The notes beneath the pieces were generated by a model. The model did no database searches, was not told the origin of the DNA, and saw only the letters and a list, made by a program, of their open reading frames with translations. From Aquilaria yunnanensis (taxonomy: Eukaryota; Streptophyta; Magnoliopsida; Malvales; Thymelaeaceae), in the NCBI GenBank assembly GCA_039654915.1, contig CM077597.1, forward strand, positions 61,160,001-61,224,000: a stretch of DNA of 64,000 nucleotides. The letters run 5' to 3'. The position numbers and the translations under genes were made by a program. Positions 23,101 to 35,950 of the stretch are shown here, in pieces; positions within the stretch are counted from its first letter, which is position 1, and each line of letters starts with the position of its first letter.

Positions 23101-24891
23101 AGTTTGAAGTATTTGTTTACTCAGAAGGATCTGAACATGAGACAGCGGCGATGGATTGAGTACATTAAAGACTATGATTGTTCGATCGAATATTGTGCTG
23201 GTAAAGGGAACGTGGTAGCAGATGCTTTGAGCCGGAAGTACACAGGAGTGATCTTGTCCAAGGATCAGGCTACAGATTCTTCAGAAGGAGCATTGAAGGA
23301 TTGTTTCTTAGCTTTGCATGAATTATGGCAAAGTCGAGAAAAATCCTTAGTCTACGTTTTGGAAATTCAGACGGCTTGGTTAGCCAGAGTCAGAGAAGCT
23401 CAGTTGAAAGATCCATTGTTGAAGAAGATTTCAGGTGAAGCTAAGACTGGTGCTTTGAAGAAAGAGTTCAAGTACAAAGATGGAATACTGCATTATGGTG
23501 ATCGACTCTATGTGTCGAATGTTGAGGGACTTAGGCAGCAAGTCCTACAGGAGGCACATAGCAGTACATTGAGTATTCACCCTGGTGTTAGTAAGATGTA
23601 TCAAGATCTGAAGACACATTTTTGGTGGCCAGGACTGAAGAGAGATGTACGAGGACATGTGGCAAAGTGTTTGACATGTCAGGTGGTGAAAGCTGAACAC
23701 CAGAAACCAGCAGGCACACTTCAGAGTTTATCTCTACCAGTGAGGAAGTGGGGATCCGTTACTATGGATTTCCTAGTGGGGTTACCGACCACCCGGAGTC
23801 AGCATGATGCTATTTGGGTAGTGGTTGACAGATTGACGAAGTCGGCACACTTTATACCGATCAGAGTCACCTATACATTGGAAAGGTTGGCTCAGTTATA
23901 TCTTAGGGAGATTGTGAGACTCCATGGGATACCGGATCAGATCATATCAGACAGAGATCCACGATTTACATCACGGTTTTGGAATGCTTTTCAAGAAGCA
24001 TTGGGCAGTAAAGTTAGCCTCAGTACTGCTTTTCATCCACAGACTGACGGACAGTCAGAGAGGGTGATTCAGACTTTGGAGGACATGCTACGCATGTGTG
24101 TCATTGATTTCAGAGGTGATTGGGATCAGCACTTACCATTGATCGAGTTTGCCTATAATAACAGTCATCAATCTGTTATTGGAATGGTGCCCTATGAAGC
24201 TTTGTATGGGAGACAATGTATGACACCTCATTGTTGGGCAGATCCAACAGACAGAGTGGTTATTGGACCTGAGATCATAGCTGACACTACAGCTAAGATT
24301 AAGTTGATTCAGCAGAGAATCAAGACAGCTAATGACAGACAGACTAAATATGCAAACAGAAGAAGAAGAGAATTGAGTTTTGAGGTTGGTGACAAAGTAC
24401 TTCTGAAAGTGTCGCCCATGAGAGGAGTTAGTCGTTTTGGACAGAGGGGCAAGTTAGCTCCAAGATTCATTGGACCGTATGAAGTGTTAGAGAAAGTTGG
24501 GAAAGTTGCTTATCGGTTGGCTTTACCGCCTAACCTTTCTCAAGTGCATAATGTGTTTCACGTTAGTTTACTCAGGAAGTGCACAGTTGAGCCCGGACAG
24601 GTAGTAAATCCTTCAGTGATACCCATTCAGGAGGACTTGACTTATGAAGAGAAACCAGTTCAGATTTTGGAAAGGCAAGTCAAGAAACTGCGGACTAAGT
24701 GGATTTCGATGGTTAAGATCCTTTGGTCTAACCATAGTGAGGAGGAAGCTAACTGGGAGACAGAGCAGGATATGCTGAAAAGATATCCTGGTGTTTTTCC
24801 AGAGTTGCAGCGGAATTTGGGGGACCAAATTCCAGAAGGAGGGGAGAATGTTACGGCCCTTCTAGAGGGAGGTAAGGACTTTAGAATTTAG
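20155..24891 (+). CDS. gag-pol: Gypsy gag-pol polyprotein, copy 1, intact
   Basis: A single 1578-codon frame encoding capsid and all enzymes. The retrotransposon gag domain is at about 115-300, and the zinc knuckle CX2CX4HX4C has C360, C363, H368 and C373. The protease motif DTGA is at 438-441. Reverse transcriptase spans about 620-860 with FIDD at 769-772, and RNase H about 905-1030 with YTDAS. The integrase zinc finger is H1134, H1142, C1172 and C1175. The catalytic triad D1205, D1266, E1302 has the usual 35-residue spacing between the last two. A GPY-type segment (about 1440-1475) and a chromodomain-like tail (about 1495-1550) follow. No stop or frameshift is seen and key residues are kept. 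The second methionine (codon 5, MVDTRSG) may be the real start. The frame runs through the polypurine tract and ends 43 bases inside LTR 2. Confidence 0.96.
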   Translation: MQVIMVDTRSGISRGTREPGEGSSDPVVARLDEISRVLQSLTETMAQVAQGMNTLVTEMFRDYEDRGVVQEEVEPQQEQERHAEQQQVPRAQEPRNQVLEEVEEPEMMEAPRRGDTPHQMRLLEKFKTVDPPSFDGTGDPDRAEDWLSVMNRLFTCGGYESEQRMVLVPFFLRGRASLWWDDVMELLRESNGTRPEHKKKVLKWIDFEKKFRQEYISEAAQDQRRIQFENLTQGEMSVREYEQRYNSLIRYAPYMLGNDELKAKKFSQGLKPIFRRYMATVDIRSYRQMVQKALALEREFEDSRAPVKKVEAGPSNLGKSAGKRPMVGNQDPSKRRRTGVCPRCRRFHGGRPCTLGTDICNVCGQRGHWARDCPRVRSVTGPSRALPPVPLAIGNRPGVVAAAVNPRVFALTNQAAREPPAVRGNFTFLSSSVRVLFDTGATLSVISSALVDKHSLQREIAGELRLIRTAGRGFIVTNEVVTRYPLQLGDHDFCCELWVIELKSYDLVLGMDWLSKHKAQINCANHSVDIIDAQGARVICTGGLASSAKSLHLRLVDTIPVVGEEEYYSLNGVTIEEELGSIPVANQFPEVFPVELPGLPPRRDTEFAIHLQPGVEPISVPPYRMSAPEMDELKKQLEELLGKGFIRPSVSSWGAPVLFVKKKDGTFRLCIDYRKLNAVTVKNKYPLPRIDDLFDRLRGARVFSRIDLRSGYFQIRVKEEDIPKTAFRTRYGHYEYTVMPFGVTNAPAVFMEAMNRIFKPFLDQFVEVFIDDILIYSQSTAEHEEHLRTVLQVLKDNQYYAKFSKCEFWSERIKFLGHIISAQGLSVDPEKVQAVVDWKRPTTVTEVRSFLGLAGYYRRFIEKFSVIATPLTALTRKAQKFEWTPKCEEAYMKLKEKLTSAPILVLPDPDRAFTVYTDASGSGLGCVLHQDSQVIAYGSRQLRPNELNYPVHDLELAAVIFALKLWRHYLMGRSFRIFTDHKSLKYLFTQKDLNMRQRRWIEYIKDYDCSIEYCAGKGNVVADALSRKYTGVILSKDQATDSSEGALKDCFLALHELWQSREKSLVYVLEIQTAWLARVREAQLKDPLLKKISGEAKTGALKKEFKYKDGILHYGDRLYVSNVEGLRQQVLQEAHSSTLSIHPGVSKMYQDLKTHFWWPGLKRDVRGHVAKCLTCQVVKAEHQKPAGTLQSLSLPVRKWGSVTMDFLVGLPTTRSQHDAIWVVVDRLTKSAHFIPIRVTYTLERLAQLYLREIVRLHGIPDQIISDRDPRFTSRFWNAFQEALGSKVSLSTAFHPQTDGQSERVIQTLEDMLRMCVIDFRGDWDQHLPLIEFAYNNSHQSVIGMVPYEALYGRQCMTPHCWADPTDRVVIGPEIIADTTAKIKLIQQRIKTANDRQTKYANRRRRELSFEVGDKVLLKVSPMRGVSRFGQRGKLAPRFIGPYEVLEKVGKVAYRLALPPNLSQVHNVFHVSLLRKCTVEPGQVVNPSVIPIQEDLTYEEKPVQILERQVKKLRTKWISMVKILWSNHSEEEANWETEQDMLKRYPGVFPELQRNLGDQIPEGGENVTALLEGGKDFRI
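24836..24848 (+). other. Polypurine tract, gypsy copy 1
   Basis: AAGGAGGGGAGAA immediately before LTR 2, the usual primer for plus-strand DNA. It lies within the last codons of the gag-pol frame. Confidence 0.88.
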
Positions 24892-27360
24892 TTTAGAAGT
24901 TTAATTTAAGTTTGCCTAGCAAGAATTAAGAAGTTTGCCAAAGTTCACTAAGTTCCGACAAGAATAAAGCTCTGAACTAAGTTCAGGGGCAAAATGGTAA
25001 TTTTGCACCCTGAGTGGCCGGGACGAGTCCCGAGTGTTTTAAAATGAATTTTTAGAACTTAACTTTTAACCTTAACTCAAACTCAACAAATAGACAAGGA
25101 TTTAATCAAGAACTGTTAAGTTACAAAGATGGGGGACCTAATTGCACTTAACTTGAAACCTTGGTGATCTTGGTTGCTAAGTGAGGGTTTAAGAAGGGAA
25201 AGAGGGGGAGAAGCTACCATTAACACGTTCTTAAGCTTCCCTCACTCATTTCTCTCTTAAATTGAACTTGGAATCAAGTGATCTTGGTGTCAAGAGGCGC
25301 AATTAAGGATGTTCAAGCTTGGAGAAGTGATTTTCAAGCTTGAATCCATGTTTTTGAAGCTTGGAGAGGCGTTTTTCTCCATCCCCTGTTTTTGAACGAG
25401 GTATGAGTTATGTTCTTGATTGAATTCGTGTTATTTGGTTGATTGGAAGCTTGGGTTTTGGTTGAAAGATGTGTTTTTGATGTTTAGGAGCTTTGTTTTG
25501 GTTTGAATTTGTGTAGAACTTTGGAAGCTTGTTTGGAAGAGGAAGGGTTCGAATTCTTGCTTGTTCTTGGTGTTAAGGTAAGGGAGAAAGTGTTTTTAAG
25601 TTGTTGGATTGCTTTTGGATTGAAATGGATTGAGAAAGTTGAGTAATTTTTGGGTATGGTGTGAAGAAACGTTTTTGGGAATTATGGTGGACTAGCTATG
25701 TTCGAAGGATTGGTTCGATGCTTCTAATGCATCATAGTTTGGCTTTGATAGTTGGTTTTGTTCCTTGCAACATGTACTTCATGTGTATGAAATTTGGTAA
25801 CTTTTGATGCATGTTTGCTATATGTATTTGGTTGCCAAAGTTCGTAGCAGCAAACGGCCGAATTCTGCATTTCTGCAGAATTGGCGACGCGGCGCCAATT
25901 GGCCCGAAAATTGGCGACGCGTCGCCAATTCAATTTTTCTTCACAGAGCGTTTGTTCGTCGGTGACGCGTCGCCAATTCCTTTTGCCTTTGGCGACGCGG
26001 CGCCAACACCTAAAAATGGGGGGTTTGACTTTTTGCTGCGTTGACCCGACCGAGACTACGGAAGGCTCGGAACGTGCCTAAGGGTCCGAGGATCCCGATG
26101 GTACTCCGAAACTTCCGAAAGTCCCACCGGAAGTATGAGTTTTCTTGAACTGTTTGAGGTAAGTAAGTTGCTTAGGCAACAAGTAAGGAAACAAATGTTG
26201 CAATTGAACTTAATTAGCTATCAATAGCTAAGGTGAGAGGTTTAGAACCCTCGTCGGCCTAGCCGTGCCGGAGCCACGAGGCCACGAGGCGAAACCTTGT
26301 TCATCTAGTTTACATCAAAGAGGCCCTGCGGCCTAGTCTACAAGTCCCATCATAAATTCCCCTGCATAACAACTAGGTGAGAGGTTCTATGTTTGAATGA
26401 GGCTTGCTAAGGTTCGCCCTTGAGCCATATGATAGGTTGCTAAGTGATAGCGCTTGGCCTATATTTCAGGTTGCTAAGTGATTGCGCTTGGCCTGTATAT
26501 GTGTCAGGTTGCTAAGTGATTATGCTTGGCCTGATACAGAGGACTACTTGAGGAGAGGTCTACGGATCTAGTATATATATATGCCTAGTACCCTCATGCT
26601 GTGTGAGCTCGCAGCCAGAGTCCTAGTAATTTTTCTTGCAGGTACATCGAAGACCCTTACTGAGAATGTTGAATTCTCACTCCCTGTTTGTTATGCAGAG
26701 TCTGGAGTAGCAGGACCGGATAATCGCTGAGGATTATCACGGTAGTACCTTTTTGTCTGTAAAGGTACGGTAGTTGAGAAACTTTAAGTTTCTAGCTTGC
26801 TTAAGTGATTAGTTGGTTTGTTGGTCAGGCTGTGGTACTAACTTGCTTCTTCCTTTGGCTGCAGAGCCTAGTAGCACTTGGCAAAGGACTTGTGAGACTC
26901 GCCACTGGGACAGGAGTCCAAAGTGGGAGCTAGGGTAAAAGATCTCAGCAAAGTCTTGTATTTTGATACAGTACTTTATTTTGCCTTCAGTATTTATGTT
27001 ATAAAGAGTCCTTGACTCAGGGGATTGTTCTCTGGGTGAGAGCATTAATTACTTATGTATAAATGCTTTCACGAGCGGTGTATGTGTAGTTAATCACTCA
27101 AAGGTTGATTTTGATATGCTTTGGCATTTTGTATTTATTTATATAGAATTTTACTTAGCCGGCTAAATGTCTAAATGTTTAAATGTTTTATGGTTTTAAT
27201 AAACCAAGTCAAAGCATAAGTGCATACATATTGCATTTCTAGGTTAATCAACTAGTAGCATTGGATTTAATCCACACACATAACCAGCTAGCCAATTACA
27301 ATCCACCGTGAGACAAACGCTCACAGGGTATCCCGGGCAGAGGCATGGGGGATCGTGTCA
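24849..27360 (+). repeat. Gypsy LTR 2 (shared, middle)
   Basis: 2512 bp, the 3' LTR of copy 1 and the 5' LTR of copy 2. There is no target-site duplication at either border; sequence passes straight from one internal region into the next. It differs from LTR 1 and LTR 3 at 26230 (A instead of C). Confidence 0.95.
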
Positions 27361-27367
27361 GTGTTTT

Positions 27368-27379
27368 TGGTATCAGAGC
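27368..27379 (+). other. Primer-binding site, gypsy copy 2
   Basis: TGGTATCAGAGC at the same distance from LTR 2 as in copy 1. Confidence 0.9.
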
Positions 27380-27488
27380 TAAGGGTTTATTTCATAGATA
27401 TTGGAGGCTTAGACTAAGATCTAGTAGTAAAGTCCAAGTGCTAGGAAGTTAGTACTGACCAACATCTGGTGTTATCGTCTAGCTGTGG

Positions 27489-30400
27489 TTGCAGGTTATC
27501 ATGGTTGATACTAGGTCTGGAATTTCGAGGGGGACTAGAGAACCTGGTGAAGGTTCTAGTGACCCAGTTGTGGCGAGGTTGGATGAGATATCCAGAGTGC
27601 TACAGAGTTTGACTGAGACTATGGCTCAGGTGGCACAGGGTATGAACACTCTTGTAACAGAGATGTTCAGAGATTATGAGGACAGAGGTGTTGTCCAGGA
27701 GGAAGTTGAGCCACAACAGGAACAGGAAAGGCATGCTGAGCAACAGCAAGTGCCTAGAGCTCAGGAACCCAGAAACCAAGTTCTTGAGGAGGTTGAGGAA
27801 CCAGAGATGATGGAGGCTCCAAGGAGGGGAGACACTCCACATCAGATGAGGTTGCTGGAAAAGTTTAAGACAGTTGATCCACCTAGCTTTGATGGGACGG
27901 GAGATCCTGACAGAGCAGAGGATTGGTTGTCTGTTATGAACCGCCTCTTTACTTGTGGTGGCTATGAGTCAGAGCAGAGGATGGTTCTAGTACCATTCTT
28001 TCTGAGAGGGAGAGCCAGTCTTTGGTGGGACGACGTGATGGAGTTATTGAGGGAGAGTAATGGCACTCGTCCAGAGCACAAGAAAAAGGTGCTCAAGTGG
28101 ATAGACTTCGAGAAGAAGTTTAGACAGGAGTATATCAGTGAAGCTGCACAGGATCAGAGGAGGATCCAGTTTGAGAATCTGACACAGGGGGAGATGTCAG
28201 TACGAGAGTATGAGCAGCGATACAACTCACTTATCCGATATGCTCCATACATGTTGGGTAATGATGAGCTGAAAGCCAAGAAGTTTTCCCAGGGCCTGAA
28301 GCCTATTTTCAGGAGGTATATGGCGACAGTTGACATCAGGAGTTATCGCCAGATGGTTCAGAAGGCATTGGCATTGGAAAGGGAATTCGAGGATTCCAGA
28401 GCACCTGTGAAAAAGGTGGAAGCTGGGCCATCTAACTTGGGGAAAAGTGCTGGAAAGCGACCAATGGTAGGGAACCAGGATCCATCTAAGAGGAGGAGGA
28501 CAGGTGTGTGTCCTAGGTGCAGACGGTTCCATGGTGGAAGACCATGTACACTGGGCACAGATATTTGTAATGTCTGTGGTCAGAGAGGGCATTGGGCCAG
28601 GGACTGCCCAAGAGTTCGATCAGTTACAGGTCCATCTCGGGCTTTACCTCCAGTACCGCTTGCTATTGGGAACCGGCCTGGAGTAGTTGCTGCAGCAGTG
28701 AACCCGAGAGTCTTTGCTTTGACAAACCAGGCGGCCAGAGAACCGCCAGCTGTTCGAGGTAATTTTACTTTTCTGAGCAGTAGTGTTAGAGTGCTTTTCG
28801 ATACGGGAGCTACTCTTTCAGTGATATCTTCTGCCTTGGTAGATAAGCATAGTTTACAGCGTGAAATTGCGGGTGAGTTGAGACTCATCAGGACTGCAGG
28901 GAGAGGTTTTATTGTGACCAATGAAGTGGTTACTAGGTATCCTTTACAGTTAGGTGATCATGATTTTTGTTGTGAGTTGTGGGTGATTGAGTTGAAATCT
29001 TATGACCTGGTGCTGGGAATGGATTGGTTGAGTAAGCACAAGGCACAAATTAACTGTGCGAATCACTCAGTTGACATCATTGATGCTCAGGGGGCTAGAG
29101 TGATTTGCACAGGAGGGTTGGCATCTAGTGCTAAGAGTTTACACCTTAGACTTGTAGATACCATCCCTGTAGTGGGTGAAGAGGAGTATTACTCGTTGAA
29201 TGGAGTAACTATAGAGGAGGAATTGGGGAGCATTCCTGTAGCTAATCAGTTTCCTGAGGTGTTTCCAGTTGAGTTACCTGGGTTACCACCTAGGAGGGAT
29301 ACTGAGTTTGCTATCCATCTGCAACCAGGGGTTGAGCCTATTTCAGTACCACCTTATAGGATGTCGGCTCCTGAGATGGATGAGTTGAAGAAGCAGTTGG
29401 AGGAATTGCTAGGGAAAGGTTTCATAAGACCGAGTGTATCATCGTGGGGAGCTCCAGTGTTATTTGTGAAGAAGAAAGATGGGACTTTCAGGTTGTGCAT
29501 CGATTACAGGAAGTTGAATGCAGTGACAGTTAAGAATAAGTATCCACTTCCTAGAATTGATGATTTGTTTGACAGACTCAGAGGAGCGAGAGTGTTTTCC
29601 AGGATTGATCTTCGGTCTGGGTATTTTCAGATCAGAGTTAAGGAGGAAGACATTCCGAAGACTGCCTTCAGGACAAGGTACGGACATTATGAGTATACGG
29701 TTATGCCTTTCGGTGTGACTAATGCTCCAGCAGTATTTATGGAAGCTATGAATCGGATCTTTAAGCCATTTCTGGATCAGTTTGTTGAGGTCTTCATCGA
29801 TGATATTCTGATCTATTCACAGTCTACAGCAGAGCATGAGGAGCACCTTAGAACGGTTTTGCAAGTGCTAAAGGATAATCAGTACTATGCAAAATTTTCT
29901 AAGTGTGAGTTTTGGTCCGAGAGGATTAAGTTTTTGGGGCATATTATCAGTGCTCAAGGTTTGTCAGTTGATCCTGAAAAGGTTCAAGCAGTGGTTGATT
30001 GGAAGAGACCGACTACAGTTACAGAGGTCAGGAGTTTCTTGGGTCTAGCAGGTTACTACAGACGCTTCATAGAGAAATTCTCTGTGATAGCTACGCCGTT
30101 GACAGCATTGACCAGGAAAGCTCAGAAATTTGAGTGGACACCGAAGTGTGAAGAAGCCTACATGAAGTTGAAGGAAAAGTTGACCAGTGCACCCATACTT
30201 GTGTTACCAGACCCGGACAGAGCCTTTACAGTTTATACTGATGCGTCAGGTTCAGGTTTGGGTTGTGTTCTACATCAGGACAGTCAGGTGATTGCTTATG
30301 GTTCGAGACAGCTGAGGCCTAATGAGTTGAACTACCCTGTTCATGATCTTGAGCTTGCAGCAGTGATCTTTGCACTGAAATTATGGAGACATTATTTGAT

Positions 30401-32225
30401 GGGAAGATCGTTCAGAATCTTCACTGATCACAAGAGTTTGAAGTATTTGTTTACTCAGAAGGATCTGAACATGAGACAGCGGCGATGGATTGAGTACATT
30501 AAAGACTATGATTGTTCGATCGAATATTGTGCTGGTAAAGGGAACGTGGTAGCAGATGCTTTGAGCCGGAAGTACACAGGAGTGATCTTGTCCAAGGATC
30601 AGGCTACAGATTCTTCAGAAGGAGCATTGAAGGATTGTTTCTTAGCTTTGCATGAATTATGGCAAAGTCGAGAAAAATCCTTAGTCTACGTTTTGGAAAT
30701 TCAGACGGCTTGGTTAGCCAGAGTCAGAGAAGCTCAGTTGAAAGATCCATTGTTGAAGAAGATTTCAGGTGAAGCTAAGACTGGTGCTTTGAAGAAAGAG
30801 TTCAAGTACAAAGATGGAATACTGCATTATGGTGATCGACTCTATGTGTCGAATGTTGAGGGACTTAGGCAGCAAGTCCTACAGGAGGCACATAGCAGTA
30901 CATTGAGTATTCACCCTGGTGTTAGTAAGATGTATCAAGATCTGAAGACACATTTTTGGTGGCCAGGACTGAAGAGAGATGTACGAGGACATGTGGCAAA
31001 GTGTTTGACATGTCAGGTGGTGAAAGCTGAACACCAGAAACCAGCAGGCACACTTCAGAGTTTATCTCTACCAGTGAGGAAGTGGGGATCCGTTACTATG
31101 GATTTCCTAGTGGGGTTACCGACCACCCGGAGTCAGCATGATGCTATTTGGGTAGTGGTTGACAGATTGACGAAGTCGGCACACTTTATACCGATCAGAG
31201 TCACCTATACATTGGAAAGGTTGGCTCAGTTATATCTCAGGGAGATTGTGAGACTCCATGGGATACCGGATCAGATCATATCAGACAGAGATCCACGATT
31301 TACATCACGGTTTTGGAATGCTTTTCAAGAAGCATTGGGCAGTAAAGTTAGCCTCAGTACTGCTTTTCATCCACAGACTGACGGACAGTCAGAGAGGGTG
31401 ATTCAGACTTTGGAGGACATGCTACGCATGTGTGTCATTGATTTCAGAGGTGATTGGGATCAGCACTTACCATTGATCGAGTTTGCCTATAATAACAGTC
31501 ATCAATCTGTTATTGGAATGGTGCCCTATGAAGCTTTGTATGGGAGACAATGTATGACACCTCATTGTTGGGCAGATCCAACAGACAGAGTGGTTATTGG
31601 ACCTGAGATCATAGCTGACACTACAGCTAAGATTAAGTTGATTCAGCAGAGAATCAAGACAGCTAATGACAGACAGACTAAATATGCAAACAGAAGAAGA
31701 AGAGAATTGAGTTTTGAGGTTGGTGACAAAGTACTTCTGAAAGTGTCGCCCATGAGAGGAGTTAGTCGTTTTGGACAGAGGGGCAAGTTAGCTCCAAGAT
31801 TCATTGGACCGTATGAAGTGTTAGAGAAAGTTGGGAAAGTTGCTTATCGGTTGGCTTTACCGCCTAACCTTTCTCAAGTGCATAATGTGTTTCACGTTAG
31901 TTTACTCAGGAAGTGCACAGTTGAGCCCGGACAGGTAGTAAATCCTTCAGTGATACCCATTCAGGAGGACTTGACTTATGAAGAGAAACCAGTTCAGATT
32001 TTGGAAAGGCAAGTCAAGAAACTGCGGACTAAGTGGATTTCGATGGTTAAGATCCTTTGGTCTAACCATAGTGAGGAGGAAGCTAACTGGGAGACAGAGC
32101 AGGATATGCTGAAAAGATATCCTGGTGTTTTTCCAGAGTTGCAGCGGAATTTGGGGGACCAAATTCCAGAAGGAGGGGAGAATGTTACGGCCCTTCTAGA
32201 GGGAGGTAAGGACTTTAGAATTTAG
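27489..32225 (+). CDS. gag-pol: Gypsy gag-pol polyprotein, copy 2, intact
   Basis: The protein is identical to that at 20155-24891 over all 1578 residues, with the same gag, protease, reverse transcriptase, RNase H, integrase and chromodomain-like tail. The one base difference noticed in the frame (31238 C for T) is silent, in Leu1250. The identity means the duplication that made the tandem is very recent, or that the two copies have been kept alike by gene conversion. Because LTR 2 serves as its promoter, it could be transcribed independently of copy 1. It ends 43 bases inside LTR 3. Confidence 0.96.
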   Translation: MQVIMVDTRSGISRGTREPGEGSSDPVVARLDEISRVLQSLTETMAQVAQGMNTLVTEMFRDYEDRGVVQEEVEPQQEQERHAEQQQVPRAQEPRNQVLEEVEEPEMMEAPRRGDTPHQMRLLEKFKTVDPPSFDGTGDPDRAEDWLSVMNRLFTCGGYESEQRMVLVPFFLRGRASLWWDDVMELLRESNGTRPEHKKKVLKWIDFEKKFRQEYISEAAQDQRRIQFENLTQGEMSVREYEQRYNSLIRYAPYMLGNDELKAKKFSQGLKPIFRRYMATVDIRSYRQMVQKALALEREFEDSRAPVKKVEAGPSNLGKSAGKRPMVGNQDPSKRRRTGVCPRCRRFHGGRPCTLGTDICNVCGQRGHWARDCPRVRSVTGPSRALPPVPLAIGNRPGVVAAAVNPRVFALTNQAAREPPAVRGNFTFLSSSVRVLFDTGATLSVISSALVDKHSLQREIAGELRLIRTAGRGFIVTNEVVTRYPLQLGDHDFCCELWVIELKSYDLVLGMDWLSKHKAQINCANHSVDIIDAQGARVICTGGLASSAKSLHLRLVDTIPVVGEEEYYSLNGVTIEEELGSIPVANQFPEVFPVELPGLPPRRDTEFAIHLQPGVEPISVPPYRMSAPEMDELKKQLEELLGKGFIRPSVSSWGAPVLFVKKKDGTFRLCIDYRKLNAVTVKNKYPLPRIDDLFDRLRGARVFSRIDLRSGYFQIRVKEEDIPKTAFRTRYGHYEYTVMPFGVTNAPAVFMEAMNRIFKPFLDQFVEVFIDDILIYSQSTAEHEEHLRTVLQVLKDNQYYAKFSKCEFWSERIKFLGHIISAQGLSVDPEKVQAVVDWKRPTTVTEVRSFLGLAGYYRRFIEKFSVIATPLTALTRKAQKFEWTPKCEEAYMKLKEKLTSAPILVLPDPDRAFTVYTDASGSGLGCVLHQDSQVIAYGSRQLRPNELNYPVHDLELAAVIFALKLWRHYLMGRSFRIFTDHKSLKYLFTQKDLNMRQRRWIEYIKDYDCSIEYCAGKGNVVADALSRKYTGVILSKDQATDSSEGALKDCFLALHELWQSREKSLVYVLEIQTAWLARVREAQLKDPLLKKISGEAKTGALKKEFKYKDGILHYGDRLYVSNVEGLRQQVLQEAHSSTLSIHPGVSKMYQDLKTHFWWPGLKRDVRGHVAKCLTCQVVKAEHQKPAGTLQSLSLPVRKWGSVTMDFLVGLPTTRSQHDAIWVVVDRLTKSAHFIPIRVTYTLERLAQLYLREIVRLHGIPDQIISDRDPRFTSRFWNAFQEALGSKVSLSTAFHPQTDGQSERVIQTLEDMLRMCVIDFRGDWDQHLPLIEFAYNNSHQSVIGMVPYEALYGRQCMTPHCWADPTDRVVIGPEIIADTTAKIKLIQQRIKTANDRQTKYANRRRRELSFEVGDKVLLKVSPMRGVSRFGQRGKLAPRFIGPYEVLEKVGKVAYRLALPPNLSQVHNVFHVSLLRKCTVEPGQVVNPSVIPIQEDLTYEEKPVQILERQVKKLRTKWISMVKILWSNHSEEEANWETEQDMLKRYPGVFPELQRNLGDQIPEGGENVTALLEGGKDFRI
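32170..32182 (+). other. Polypurine tract, gypsy copy 2
   Basis: AAGGAGGGGAGAA abutting LTR 3. Confidence 0.88.
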
Positions 32226-34694
32226 TTTAGAAGTTTAATTTAAGTTTGCCTAGCAAGAATTAAGAAGTTTGCCAAAGTTCACTAAGTTCCGACAAGAATA
32301 AAGCTCTGAACTAAGTTCAGGGGCAAAATGGTAATTTTGCACCCTGAGTGGCCGGGACGAGTCCCGAGTGTTTTAAAATGAATTTTTAGAACTTAACTTT
32401 TAACCTTAACTCAAACTCAACAAATAGACAAGGATTTAATCAAGAACTGTTAAGTTACAAAGATGGGGGACCTAATTGCACTTAACTTGAAACCTTGGTG
32501 ATCTTGGTTGCTAAGTGAGGGTTTAAGAAGGGAAAGAGGGGGAGAAGCTACCATTAACACGTTCTTAAGCTTCCCTCACTCATTTCTCTCTTAAATTGAA
32601 CTTGGAATCAAGTGATCTTGGTGTCAAGAGGCGCAATTAAGGATGTTCAAGCTTGGAGAAGTGATTTTCAAGCTTGAATCCATGTTTTTGAAGCTTGGAG
32701 AGGCGTTTTTCTCCATCCCCTGTTTTTGAACGAGGTATGAGTTATGTTCTTGATTGAATTCGTGTTATTTGGTTGATTGGAAGCTTGGGTTTTGGTTGAA
32801 AGATGTGTTTTTGATGTTTAGGAGCTTTGTTTTGGTTTGAATTTGTGTAGAACTTTGGAAGCTTGTTTGGAAGAGGAAGGGTTCGAATTCTTGCTTGTTC
32901 TTGGTGTTAAGGTAAGGGAGAAAGTGTTTTTAAGTTGTTGGATTGCTTTTGGATTGAAATGGATTGAGAAAGTTGAGTAATTTTTGGGTATGGTGTGAAG
33001 AAACGTTTTTGGGAATTATGGTGGACTAGCTATGTTCGAAGGATTGGTTCGATGCTTCTAATGCATCATAGTTTGGCTTTGATAGTTGGTTTTGTTCCTT
33101 GCAACATGTACTTCATGTGTATGAAATTTGGTAACTTTTGATGCATGTTTGCTATATGTATTTGGTTGCCAAAGTTCGTAGCAGCAAACGGCCGAATTCT
33201 GCATTTCTGCAGAATTGGCGACGCGGCGCCAATTGGCCCGAAAATTGGCGACGCGTCGCCAATTCAATTTTTCTTCACAGAGCGTTTGTTCGTCGGTGAC
33301 GCGTCGCCAATTCCTTTTGCCTTTGGCGACGCGGCGCCAACACCTAAAAATGGGGGGTTTGACTTTTTGCTGCGTTGACCCGACCGAGACTACGGAAGGC
33401 TCGGAACGTGCCTAAGGGTCCGAGGATCCCGATGGTACTCCGAAACTTCCGAAAGTCCCACCGGAAGTATGAGTTTTCTTGAACTGTTTGAGGTAAGTAA
33501 GTTGCTTAGGCAACAAGTAAGGAAACAAATGTTGCAATTGAACTTAATTAGCTATCAATAGCTCAGGTGAGAGGTTTAGAACCCTCGTCGGCCTAGCCGT
33601 GCCGGAGCCACGAGGCCACGAGGCGAAACCTTGTTCATCTAGTTTACATCAAAGAGGCCCTGCGGCCTAGTCTACAAGTCCCATCATAAATTCCCCTGCA
33701 TAACAACTAGGTGAGAGGTTCTATGTTTGAATGAGGCTTGCTAAGGTTCGCCCTTGAGCCATATGATAGGTTGCTAAGTGATAGCGCTTGGCCTATATTT
33801 CAGGTTGCTAAGTGATTGCGCTTGGCCTGTATATGTGTCAGGTTGCTAAGTGATTATGCTTGGCCTGATACAGAGGACTACTTGAGGAGAGGTCTACGGA
33901 TCTAGTATATATATATGCCTAGTACCCTCATGCTGTGTGAGCTCGCAGCCAGAGTCCTAGTAATTTTTCTTGCAGGTACATCGAAGACCCTTACTGAGAA
34001 TGTTGAATTCTCACTCCCTGTTTGTTATGCAGAGTCTGGAGTAGCAGGACCGGATAATCGCTGAGGATTATCACGGTAGTACCTTTTTGTCTGTAAAGGT
34101 ACGGTAGTTGAGAAACTTTAAGTTTCTAGCTTGCTTAAGTGATTAGTTGGTTTGTTGGTCAGGCTGTGGTACTAACTTGCTTCTTCCTTTGGCTGCAGAG
34201 CCTAGTAGCACTTGGCAAAGGACTTGTGAGACTCGCCACTGGGACAGGAGTCCAAAGTGGGAGCTAGGGTAAAAGATCTCAGCAAAGTCTTGTATTTTGA
34301 TACAGTACTTTATTTTGCCTCCAGTATTTATGTTATAAAGAGTCCTTGACTCAGGGGATTGTTCTCTGGGTGAGAGCATTAATTACTTATGTATAAATGC
34401 TTTCACGAGCGGTGTATGTGTAGTTAATCACTCAAAGGTTGATTTTGATATGCTTTGGCATTTTGTATTTATTTATATAGAATTTTACTTAGCCGGCTAA
34501 ATGTCTAAATGTTTAAATGTTTTATGGTTTTAATAAACCAAGTCAAAGCATAAGTGCATACATATTGCATTTCTAGGTTAATCAACTAGTAGCATTGGAT
34601 TTAATCCACACACATAACCAGCTAGCCAATTACAATCCACCGTGAGACAAACGCTCACAGGGTATCCCGGGCAGAGGCACGGGGGATCGTGTCA
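32183..34694 (+). repeat. Gypsy LTR 3 (3')
   Basis: 2512 bp. It is followed at once by GCCTC (34695-34699), the right half of the single target-site duplication. It carries C at 34321 and 34680 where LTR 1 and LTR 2 have T. Confidence 0.95.
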
Positions 34695-35473
34695 GCCTCT
34701 CCCATGTCCTTCATGTCAAAGGTGGAAGACAACCATCCCATGATGGTACTTAACAAAGCAAGCCCATTACTTGCAATCAAAATATCATCCACATATAGAG
34801 TCAATACTACAAAACTAGACCCAGAAGAGTACAAGTATACACAATGGTCTTCATGCATCATCATAAAGCCATAGCTTGTGATTGCATGGTGAAACTTCAA
34901 GTACCACTGTCTTGAAGCTTGCTTAAGACCATAGATAGAGTTCTTTAGTCTACATACCTTGTCCTCTTGACCCTTTTGGACAAACCCCTCGGGTTGTCTC
35001 ATATATATCTCCTCACTCAAATCACCATTGAGAAAGGCGGTCTTTACATCCATTTGATGTAACTCTAGGTCTAGATTTGCCACGATGGCAGGTAATATCC
35101 TGGTGGAAGTGAATTTTACAACAGGAGAGAAGGTGTCTTTGAAATCAACACCCTCCTTCTGTGGAAAACCCTTGGCAACCAAATGGGCCTTGTTTCTTTC
35201 GATACTTCCATCAGAGTTCACCTTGATCTTGAGAACCCACTTGTTCCTAATTTCCTTATGGCCTGGAGGAAGATCACTTAGCTCCCAAACCCCATTGAGA
35301 TGCATTGAATGCAACTCATCCTTCATTGCATTTAGCCACTCTTCCCTCTGTGCACCCTCAAGAGCCTCCTTAATGTTACTTGGCTCATCTATCTCAAATG
35401 CAACCAAATTTGCCTCACTATCCAAGATCCACCATTCTTTAGGTGGTCCAAATTTCCTCATTGATCTTCTCAA
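34695..35473 (-). pseudogene. Copia A reverse transcriptase, N-terminal and palm part
   Basis: The minus-strand frame carries the hallmarks of copia reverse transcriptase: EEWLNAMKDEL, NKWVLKIK, AHLVAKGF, QMDVKTAFLNG, GLKQASRQWY and the catalytic LYVDDILIAS (YVDD at about 34784-34795). At codons 259-260 of the frame from 35473 it is cut by the gypsy array; the codons after that (reading TIPRASARDTL) are gypsy LTR sequence, not protein. The frame continues in phase at 17514-16636. Upstream it is joined to the integrase part across a frameshift near 35475. Confidence 0.92.
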
Positions 35474-35950
35474 TGTAGGCTAAGATGGAGGCAACTCATG
35501 CTCCATCTTTTGAGGCTCGACATTTTGCTCTTGAGTATCCTCAACTCCCTCTTGAACAAAATCTTCCTCTTGGAGGTCTTGCTCATGTTGGCCACAACAA
35601 CAGGTATTTCTGGAGCCATTGCTCCATGTGGTTGAGGTACTCCCTCTAGAGTAGGTGCATGTGTCTCAAGTGTCCTTATAACACTTGGTTGATCCTCATT
35701 TAGGATCTGGCTTAATGAGGTTAAGTCACCATGCTCACCAACTTTGGGGAACTCATCCTCCACAAAGTTAGCATTCCTTGCATCAAAGATGTTCCCAGTT
35801 TTGTGACTTATATCCAAGAACACATAACCCTTAGATTGTTCAGCATAACCAAGGAAGGCACACCTCCTCCCTTTTCGACCCAACTTTCCCAAAGGGTGGT
35901 CCGCTAAGTGAACATAAGCTAAACAACCCCAAGGGCATAAATAGCTTAGA
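35470..35950 (-). pseudogene. Copia A integrase C-terminus and linker, frameshifted
   Basis: The minus-strand frame from 35892 reads GKLGRKGRRCAFLGYAEQSKGYVFLDI, the conserved segment after the copia integrase core, followed by a low-conservation linker. It is in a different frame from both its neighbours. One indel near 35950 takes the protein out of frame and another near 35475 returns it. The net effect is a scrambled stretch between integrase and reverse transcriptase, so the polyprotein is not translatable as one piece. Confidence 0.85.

Larger units (their letters stand above)
17515..34694 (+). mobile_element. Tandem Ty3/gypsy (chromovirus-like) array: LTR-internal-LTR-internal-LTR
   Basis: Three 2512-bp LTRs and two internal regions repeat with an exact 7334-bp period. 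Only one target-site duplication surrounds the whole: GCCTC at 17510-17514 and 34695-34699. The array lies in codons for the Glu-Ala pair C-terminal to the YVDD motif of the Copia A reverse transcriptase. Differences that I noticed are few: 18896 C against 26230 A, 19653 T against 34321 C, 20012 T against 34680 C, and a synonymous 23904 T against 31238 C. The long LTRs, initiator-Met primer site and C-terminal integrase extension suggest the Tekay/Del chromovirus clade; this clade assignment is inference. Confidence 0.95.

Noticed and set aside
17515..32182. Two independent gypsy insertions
   Set aside because: There is no target-site duplication at the middle LTR and the period is exact; one duplication encloses the whole array.
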